A program made the position numbers and the translations under genes. Below the pieces are notes generated by a model, which had not been told where the DNA came from, made no database searches, and was given only the letters and a program-made list of their open reading frames with translations. Below, piece after piece: positions 56,745 through 64,000 of a DNA stretch of 64,000 nucleotides (position 1 is its first letter; the number at the start of each line of letters is the position of its first letter). The stretch comes from Aselliscus stoliczkanus (Eukaryota > Chordata > Mammalia > Chiroptera > Hipposideridae): contig CM066734.1 of assembly GCA_033961575.1 (NCBI GenBank), positions 84,032,501 to 84,096,500 of the forward strand. Reading direction: 5' to 3'.

Positions 56745-57195
56745 GAATTAGTTTCCAGGGGCTATTGGAACAAAGTTCCACAACTTGGTAGCTTAAACAG
56801 CAGAAATTTATTGTCTCACAATTCTGGAGTCTAGAAGTCCAAGATGAATGTGTCATCAGGGTTGGTTTCTTTGGGGGCTGAGAGGAAGAATTTGTTCCAC
56901 ACCTCTCCCCTAGCTTCTGGTAGATTGCAGCCATCTCTGGTGTTTTTTGTTATAGAAGCATCACTCCCACTTCTGCCTACATCTTCACATGGCCTTCTCC
57001 CTGCATGTCTAAATTTCCCCTCTTTGTAAGAACACTGGTCAAATTGGATTAGGGGCCCACCCTACTCTAGAATGACCTCATTTGAACTAACATCTACAAT
57101 GACCCTATTTTCAAAGAATATCACATTCTGAGGAACTGGGAGTTAGAACTTTAACATATGACCTTTTGTGGGGACATAATTCTACCTGTAATGCC
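56745..57195 (-). mobile_element. MST/MLT1-type MaLR LTR (nearly complete)
   Basis: Reversed LTR: 'gcttaaacagcagaaatttattgtctcacaattctggagtctagaagtccaagatg', 'ccatctctggtg', 'cacatggccttctccctgcatgtctaa', 'caaattggattaggggcccaccc' and the end 'atgaccttttgtggggacataattctacc'. Small frames inside are incidental. Confidence 0.8.
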
Positions 57196-58419
57196 CAGTA
57201 TGCCAAGCCTGGAGAGAGGACTAAGGATTGTGGTTTGATGTGATATCCAAAAGATTATTAGGGTCCAGGCACACAACACATTTTTAGGTCAAGTTAGGAT
57301 TTTGTGTTTTTCTCCAAGGGCCATGGTGAACCATTTATAAATTTTAAGTGAGGGAATGAAAATAATCATATTTGTGTTTTAAAATGATTTCTCTGTCTTC
57401 AGTGAGAAAAATAGCAGGGTGAAATACTATATTGTATCCCTCCATTTTTCTTTTTTAGCATTCATTTACTCCTTGCCCTAGATATATTTCTCTGTACTCC
57501 AAGGCCATGAATGTCATTTAGCTGGCTTTTGGGGCCATCTGTGAAATGTTCTCTTGGGAAACTTTCTATGCTTCTGAATTCATCTGTCATCCATAATGTG
57601 TTTTCCTCCTTTAGACATCAACAGATTACAAAGTTCAAATTTGCACAAAGAATTTAATTAAATCAAATAATTCTTGATCTTTTCAGATCCTTGAGACTTC
57701 ACATTCAAGTTCAAATGAAGATATTACTATCAAAATGTTGAAAAATAAAAAGAATTTGTGTGGGTATAAAATTTGTGTAAAATTAAGTATTTCAGCCTAG
57801 GCTTTTGCAAAGCCATGAGAGAGAGTTCCTGAAGCTTCTTTTTGGTCAATGAGTTGCATAAGCAAAGGCAAGTCAGCTTTAGGTGACTTTCCCAGAGCTG
57901 CTTCTGACTCCCCCGTGTAAGCCGAGGATTTCAGGTTTCAAACCCCACCTCATTGGCAAGCTCTCCCTGACTGCTTCATGCAGATAGGCAGAAAACTACT
58001 TTTAGAGATCTAATCTCCTCATAGGATTATGTCTGGGGATAATAAAACTTTACTAAATGCCTGTGGGAATTTAAAGATAGCCTTTGTAGTAGAGGTAAAG
58101 CTATTGTCACACTGCATGCTAGTAAAATGGAAGGATACTGAAAGTGATTAACAAAGCAATTAAAAGACATAATGAAGGGGCTCTGCGGCTCAGTTGTTAA
58201 GAAAGAAAAAAAGACCCAGTTATTAAGAAAGAAGAAAAGACCGTCATTTGAAAATTGTTCTTAAGCTTTAACATGTGCTTCTATGATCATCACTGGCAGG
58301 CTAACAGGGTTTATTCTCCTTTTTGTTTTAGTCCTAAAGCAAAACTTCTGTTTCTCCTGTTACGATTATTAACATTCAGAACTGGAAACATACTTCAACA
58401 AATATTTGTTCAGAGCCTT
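57196..58419. other. No recognised feature; one short imperfect duplication
   Basis: Unassigned. At about 58190-58250 the string 'cagttnttaagaaagaa(a/g)aaaagac' occurs twice in tandem. Confidence 0.4.
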
Positions 58420-58760
58420 CTGCATTAGCTAGTGTTCAGGCTAAGCTAATGTAACAAAGGGAACCCAAACCCAAGTCTAAATAAGAGAAGCCATTTTTAT
58501 TTTTTATTTTTTTTTTTCCCTCCTCTCTCACGTAAGTCAGGGGTAAGTGGTACAGGGTTGCTGGGACTTCTTTGTTCAGTGATGTCCCTCAGGAACCCAG
58601 GCTGGTGGGCAGACTCTGCCATTCGAGACATGTAGCTCCCAGGCTGGGTCTAAGGTGATGGGCCCATTTGTGGTCATTTTCTAACCAGTGGAAGGAGGCA
58701 GAGTCCAGGTCAAGTAGGAAATAAGGAAATAACATAAGAACTGTAAAAATCTTTGCTATT
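58420..58760 (+). repeat. Dispersed mammalian repeat, family not named
   Basis: 'attagctagtgttcaggctaagctaatgtaacaaa...' followed by 'cacgtaagtcaggggtaagtggtac', 'tccctcaggaacccaggctggtgggcagactctgccattcgagacatgtagctccc' matches a repeat I have seen many times in mammals but cannot classify with certainty. The 98-codon minus-strand frame (58589-58885) is its antisense. Confidence 0.45.
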
Positions 58761-60065
58761 TCATGACTACTCCTAGCTAAAAGGAAGCCTGGAAATATAG
58801 CTTGTAGCTTGCCACCTTTGTGCCTAGTGAAAGTTGGGGGGTTTATTACTAAAAGAAATTCTGGGGCAATTAATGGTTTCATCATTGAATGAAGGAATTA
58901 TGACTAGCCAAAATTCCCACAGCTATTGAAACTTAGATTTTTCAGACTCCCAGTAAAGGACAAACTTACTAAATATTCCTGGTAATTGCCTTGTGTCCTG
59001 TGACCTTCGTATTGCTGATATTAAAAAGAACTGTGGACAAAGGTCAAGAGTTTGCCACTTGGTTTCCATGGATTTCTAGGAATTAACTAATATTAAGTAT
59101 TGGCCCGAAAAACCCTTTAAGTTTCTAAGCTGCTTGTCAGAATAGAAAGACAATGGAAAGTTATCTTTCCTGCTCTAGACTAGTTTTCTCCATACCAATG
59201 AGTGGCTCTAAACTCTAAATTCATGCTGACCCATCTTTGCTTCTTTTACAAATTTTCAAAATAAATATCCAACTATCTGATGCAGCCTGTCACTATTAGC
59301 TTTTTCACATATTGTCTTCCATTCTGAGGTTATCACACTATTTGCTCAGATACACAAAATAGCACATGTAACATCTCCCCCAGTATTTCTTTGAAAGCAA
59401 CACGAATCAAGCAGACTGAATAGGCTAGTATTGGATATGAAGTTTTGTTAAGTGTAAACAAAGAATTATATTTCATTCTTTTTTTTTTTTTTTAACTTAA
59501 GTATTAAATGTAATACTTTCAAGCAGACCCAATTTATCCCTCTTTTATTCTTAGTATCGTATTTCCCTGGAGGGAATTTTTGACTACACTTTAAAAAATT
59601 CGTGTCTAAGCAGTAGCACTTCAGGCTATCTGGGGCTTTGTCAGGTAATAAGATTTCTGTATTATGTTTTCTCTTGATCAGTCCTTGGCAAGATTGTTTC
59701 CCCTTTTCAGGATAGCAATGTTTTAGCTCCAAAGACAAGATCTTTCTCACTTACACACTGGAGTAACCCTGGGGTTATAGCTTTCTGAAATGAAGATGGT
59801 TCAATACTACACATCCCTTTATACAATGATTCAAGATGTGTCTGTGACTAAATATTAAGTCTTTAAAAGGCCCTCGGGAAAATAAGTGTTAGAGTAGGAT
59901 TTGTTTTCCTTAGATACAGTAAGGGTAGTTTTTCTTTTCCTTTCCTTAAATTTCTTAAATTGCCTTATTGAGTCTTGCTAACTTTAAGAATAACTCTAAG
60001 AAGTGAGAATGGTGATACTCAAAATAATGCTCAGATTATTCGATTCCCAGATTCACACATTTGAA
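58761..60065. other. No recognised feature
   Basis: Unassigned. The 94-codon minus-strand frame at 59466-59750 is Lys/Leu-rich, ends in a T run, and has no motif. Confidence 0.4.
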
Positions 60066-60069
60066 TTTT

Positions 60070-60735
60070 TCTTGTTTTTTTAAATATTATTTTTATTTTT
60101 CACATACAGTTGACATACAATATTATATTAGTTTCAGGTGTACAACATAGTGATTAGACATTTATATAACTTATGAAGTGATCACCCCAATAAATCTAGT
60201 ACCCACCTGACACCATGTGTAGTTATTGTAATATTATTGACTATATTCCTTATGCTATACTTTATATTCCCATGATTATTTTGTAACTACCAATTTGTGC
60301 TTCTTAATCCCTTCTTCTTCTTCTCCTACCACCCCCAACTCCTGTCCCATCTAGCAGCTATCAAAATGTTTTCGTATCTATTAGATTGTTTCTATTTTGT
60401 TGGTTTGTTTATTTTGTTCTTTAGATTCCAAATATAAGTGAAATCTTATGACATTTGTCTTTCTCTGTCTGACTTACTCTACTCAGCACAATACCCTCCA
60501 GGTCCATCCATGTTGTTGCAGATGGCAAAATTTCATTCCTTTCTATGACTGAGTAATATTCCATTGTGTATATGTACCACCTCTTCTTTATCCACTCATC
60601 TATTGATGGACACCCAGGCTGCCTCCATCTCCTGACTACTGTAAATAATGCTGAGATGAACGTATGGATGCACATGTCCCTTCAAAGTAGTGTTTTGGGT
60701 TTATTCAGATAAATAATCAGTAGTGGGATTACTGG
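60070..60735 (-). mobile_element. L1 3' UTR and ORF2 C-terminus
   Basis: From the plus strand: the reversed 3' UTR ('aattatattagtttcaggtgtacaacatagtgattagac', 'atgctatactttatattcccatgatt', a C-rich block near 60328) and then the reversed end of ORF2. The minus-strand frame 60675-60421 contains RWYIYTMEYYSVIERNEILP and CHKISLIFGI, the usual C-terminal end of ORF2p. At about 60735 the ORF2 sequence stops abruptly. Confidence 0.9.
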
Positions 60736-61640
60736 GCCCTTCTTTGTCACTTGTTACAGCCTTTGTTTTCAAGTCTATTTTGTCTGGAATAAATAAGTAT
60801 TGCTACCCAGCTTTTTTTTTTTTTTTTCCTCATGAAATATCTTTTTCCCTGCCTTTACTTTACATCTGTATGTTTTTCAATCTGAAGTGAGTCTTTTGTA
60901 GGAAGCATATGTAAGGAAGGGTCTTATTTTTTTTATCCATTAAGCCATCCTATGTCTTTTGATTAGAGCATTTAATTTTAAAGTAATCATTAATAGATGT
61001 GTAATCATTGCCATTTTATTATTTATATTTTTGATCTCTTTTTCTTCTTCTAGAAGTCCCTCTAACATTTTTTGTAATACTGGTCTGGTATTGATGACCA
61101 CTTTTTTTCTTGTGTGGGAAGATCTTTATCGCTCCTTCAATTCTAAATGATAGCTTTGCTTGTAGAATAATCTTGGCTGTAGGTCCTTGCTTTTCATTAC
61201 TTTGAATATTTTGTGCCACTCCCTTCTGGCCTGCAAAGTTTCTGTTGAAAAATCAGCTCAAAGTCCTATAGGAGCTCCCTTGTAAGTAACTAACTGCTTT
61301 TCTCTTGTTGCTTTTAAGATTCTTTCTTTGTTTGTAACCTTTGGCATTTTAATTATGATGTGTCTTGGTAGGGGCCTCTTTAGATTCATCTTGTTTGGGA
61401 CTCTCTGTACTTCCCTGATTTGTATTACTATTTCCTTTGCTAGGTTAAGGAAGTTTTCCATCATTACTTCTTGAAACAGTTTCTTAGTTCCTTGCTCCCT
61501 CTCTTCTCTGGTTCCCCCATGTTGCGAATGTTGTTATGCTTGATGTTGTCCCAGAGGCCCCTTAAATTATCCTCATATATTTTGGATTCTTTTTTCTTTT
61601 TGCTGTTCTGATTGGGTGTTTTCTGCTACCTTACCTTCAA
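60736..61640 (-). mobile_element. L1 ORF1 C-terminus, inter-ORF region and start of ORF2, joined to ORF2 3' end
   Basis: On the minus strand 61464-61258 encodes an ORF1p-like stretch including RVPNKMNLKRPLPRHIIIKM and KERILKATREKQLVTYKG, the RNA-binding part of L1 ORF1p. Going on, 61219-61019 continues ORF1 in another frame. About 60960-60736 is the inter-ORF region and the first part of the ORF2 endonuclease region. The next base belongs to the far ORF2 C-terminus (60735 side). Roughly 3 kb of ORF2 is therefore missing at this junction. All frames are broken. Confidence 0.75.
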
Positions 61641-62128
61641 AGCAGAAGGATTTGCCGTTGATACAAAGGGCAACACTTTTTTCACTCTAACAGGAGGCAA
61701 AGAAGAAAGGATGGGTGCAGATATAGGTGAGCTTATTTTCAGATTGGTGATTAGAAATTAAGTAACTTTCTTTATGGTTAAAGAAACTATCATATGTCCT
61801 AATTTGTCTGGGAAAATGTTGGTTGAAACCTACTGTCCTGGTGTAATTATAAGAGTATACCCCTTTACTCTCAAAATTGTCTTAATCTAGATGAGAAATT
61901 ATATATTCACCCTACTTAGGATGGCTTCTTTTTTACTCAGTATCATTGGAGGTGAGATGTAGGTACAGGTTTGAGGAGAATGAAAAGGTATGAAACAGTA
62001 GCTATGGAAAAATCAGAGAGCAAATGGACCAGAGTAAAAGAGGCTATAAGATGGTATTGCAGGCCCAACTGAGTTGAGACTTCAATTTTCTAGAAGCACC
62101 ACCATATATCTGTCACTGAACAACAGTC
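61641..62128. other. No recognised feature
   Basis: Unassigned sequence. Confidence 0.4.
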
Positions 62129-62129
62129 C

Positions 62130-62265
62130 TCTAAGGCCTGTATTAATGTGCCTATTTACAGGCAAGAAAGCTGACCCACTTGCTTCAGATCACAGAAATG
62201 AGGGTAGAGCTTGGATTTGAATCTAAAGTCATTCAATTCCAAAATCTGTATATTTAACTACTACC
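62130..62265 (-). repeat. MIR fragment
   Basis: Reverse MIR: 'tgcctatttacaggcaagaaagctgacccacttgcttcagatcacagaaatgagggtagagcttggatttgaatc'. Confidence 0.7.
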
Positions 62266-63074
62266 TTGTATTATCATTATCATGAAAACTTTTGGGATTT
62301 TAGGTACTATGAAACACCTACCTGTGCTCTTGACTGCCATGCTATAATGTGTAAGTTTGGGAATGAAGTTGGGAGACTGAAGATGTTAGGTTATAATTAT
62401 TGCTTTGTACCCTCAACTGAAGTGTCACAACACATTGGTATGGATCACTGGTTGTGAGGACAGATCACTAGCAATATGTTACTAATAACCTTTATCGCAG
62501 GGCTGTTTGCATATGACTTATTTAAAAAATAAATAGAATTAAGGAATATTCAAAGGCAACTTAGTATATACATAGTAGGGTAGGGGGGAGGCATGAATAA
62601 TTTTGGTTATTATGATATTTTTCTATCCATTATTTTCTTTCCAGAGTTTTTCTTCACTAATAAAATTATATTCATTTTATTCCAACTACATCGATAAGTA
62701 ATGCCTTTTTGTGTTCTCTGATTATATTTATCATGTTAAAATGAACTTCCAAATTTCGTTTAGGCTTATATTTTATAGTATGGAATGTACTCATTTGGTT
62801 TCCTAACCACACAGAACAGCAAATGGACTTTTAGTTCAATCTCATGCTTATGGATTTATTGACCTTCTGGGTAATATTAATGAGACATTTAGAACTTATA
62901 AGAACAAAATAAAAACATTTCAACTTTTAGGTATATATAAATAAGTTTTCTTTGGCCTATATGTGAAGCCCTTCTTTAGCTTCAGCTTTGTCATAAACAT
63001 CTCAATATCTTTTTCAATTCCATGTCAGATTCTTAAAATTCATCAGTTAATAAAGGCACCATAATACCACCCCC
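62266..63074. other. No recognised feature; C-run at 63070-63079
   Basis: AT-rich unassigned sequence ending in a run of C next to the MLT1 LTR. The 63-codon frame at 62266-62457 has no motif. Confidence 0.4.
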
Positions 63075-63079
63075 CCCCC

Positions 63080-63550
63080 AACAAAAATTCTGATCCACAT
63101 TCTAATCTCCAGAACCTGTGAATATGCTGTTACATAGCAAGGGGAATTAAGGTTACTAATGGAATTAAGGTTTCTAATCAACTGGATTTAAAATAGGGAG
63201 ATTATTCTGGATTATCTGGGTCAGCCCAATATGATCACAAGAGTCCTTAAAAATGGAAGGAAAAAGCAGAAGAGTCAGAGGGAAATGCAATTACAGAAAA
63301 GGTATGGGGAGTGGCAGTGTTGCTGGCTTTGAAGATGCAGGAAGATGGCCATGAGCCAAGGAATGTGGGCAGACTCTAAAAACTGGAAAGGACAAGGAAA
63401 AAGATTCTCCTCAGAAAGAAAGGCAAACCTGCCAACACCTTGTTTTTAGCGTCTGAACTTCAGAATAGTTAGTAGTTAGGTAACACATTGAATCATTTTA
63501 AGTTACTAAATTTGTTTTAATTTGTCAGAGCAGTAATGGAAAACTAATAA
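63080..63550 (+). mobile_element. MLT1-type MaLR LTR
   Basis: 'acattctaatctccagaacctgtgaatatgctgttacatagcaaggggaattaagg', 'attattctggattatctgggtcagcccaatatgatcacaagagtcc', 'gaagatgcaggaagatggccatgagccaaggaatgtggg' and 'gccaacaccttgttttta' follow MLT1B/C order to the 3' end 'tttgtcagagcagtaatggaaaactaata'. Confidence 0.88.
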
Positions 63551-63654
63551 AATATGTGCCATTTGCAAGATTGTGACATTCATATTTTGGATGCCTCATC
63601 TTTCTGTTCATAAATTCTCTGCTTCTTTAATGACATCTCCCATAAGAGACAGAA
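63551..63654. other. No recognised feature
   Basis: Short spacer. Confidence 0.35.
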
Positions 63655-64000
63655 GATCTGAGTAGATCAAATTGACATTTTCACTACACTGAGTCTTCCA
63701 ATTAATGAACACAGTGTATCTCTTAATTTTTTGTCTTCTTTGCTTTCTTTCACCAGCATTTGTAATTTTCAGCATACAGCTCCTGTATATCTTTTGTTAG
63801 ACTTATACCTAGTATTTCATTATTTTAGTTATTATAAATTTATTTAAAACATTTTTGTTTTCCAATTGATTGCTAGTGTATAGAAATATGATTGATATTT
63901 GTGCATTAATCCTGTATACTGAAACTTTGCTAAAGTCACTTATTAATGCAAGTTTGTTTGTTTGTTTTTCTTTTTGATGGTTCACTAGAGATTTTCTAAC
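63655..64000 (-). mobile_element. L1 ORF2 fragment, continues beyond the window
   Basis: Reversed ORF2: 'cttccaattaatgaacacagtgtatctcttaattttttgtcttc', 'gtaattttcagcatacagctcctgtatatcttttgttagacttatacctagtatttcat', 'ttgctagtgtatagaaatatgattgatatttg'. It runs off the right edge. Confidence 0.85.

Noticed and set aside
1..64000. CRISPR arrays, prokaryotic operons, phage modules, tRNA or rRNA genes
   Set aside because: The sequence is clearly mammalian. Regular direct-repeat arrays with unique spacers are absent, and the tRNA-like sequences are SINE heads with altered arms.

Overview
This is a gene-poor stretch of a mammalian nuclear genome. No multi-exon protein-coding gene, tRNA, rRNA, CRISPR array or prokaryote-type operon could be recognised. 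The open reading frames are short and scattered, and most of those that can be explained are pieces of retrotransposons. The host is most likely a bat of the horseshoe/leaf-nosed bat group (Rhinolophoidea). That rests on several copies of a long tRNA-derived SINE whose 3' tail (an 'aactagactgaagaacaaaaggacaac...ccccaataaaatctt' type of tail) I associate with the Rhin SINEs of those bats. The lineage call is an inference from memory. That the genome is placental mammal (MIR, L2, MLT1/MST, Tigger, hAT and L1 together) is much firmer.

Layout. 0-5 kb: a full-length SINE with a perfect 15-bp target-site duplication, a Tigger-type MITE, and an L1 copy whose 5' half is inverted (twin priming). 4-6.1 kb: two old DNA transposons, MER2-like and MER1-like. 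6-15 kb: mostly unassigned sequence with MIR, L1 3' ends, a MaLR LTR, a head-only SINE and candidate solo LTRs. 15.9-16.55 kb: a composite SINE with four successive tRNA-like heads. 19.6-20.8 kb: decayed coding-like sequence on the minus strand, gene unidentified. 21.9-24.4 kb: an ERVL-like LTR and internal region, split by an 81-bp mariner-type hairpin MITE. 26.2-26.8 kb: two opposed L1 3' ends around a (TA)n tract. 28.3-30.1 kb: a minus-strand ERVL-like element with a Leu-type primer-binding site, broken by a SINE. 30.8-31.4 kb: another unidentified minus-strand coding-like remnant. 34.2-37.4 kb: nested MaLR elements (MLT1, MST/THE1-like internal, Tigger).

38.6-39.1 kb: a Tigger element with intact ends that keeps part of the transposase DNA-binding region. 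42.5-43.7 kb: a 5'-truncated plus-strand L1. 44.5-46.95 kb: an older minus-strand L1 holding what looks like a retroposed 3' UTR. 48.3-50.16 kb: the clearest gene-derived feature, a near-full-length processed pseudogene of POLR1E (RNA polymerase I subunit, PAF53) on the minus strand, with single-base deletions, premature stops, a short internal duplication and about 180 nt of extra in-frame-length sequence. 50.3-57.2 kb: L2, MIR, hAT-like and MST copies. 60.1-61.65 kb: an L1 in which ORF1/early ORF2 is joined directly to the ORF2 C-terminus and 3' UTR. 63.1-64 kb: MLT1 and the edge of another L1.

The elements do not form a pathway. The window records successive retroposition and DNA-transposon waves. 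I found no convincing new biological system. The most unusual items are the four-headed SINE, the mariner hairpin, the internally deleted L1 and the POLR1E retrocopy with its extra segment. Repeat family names come from memory of consensus sequences, and most boundaries not set by a target-site duplication are good only to some tens of bases.
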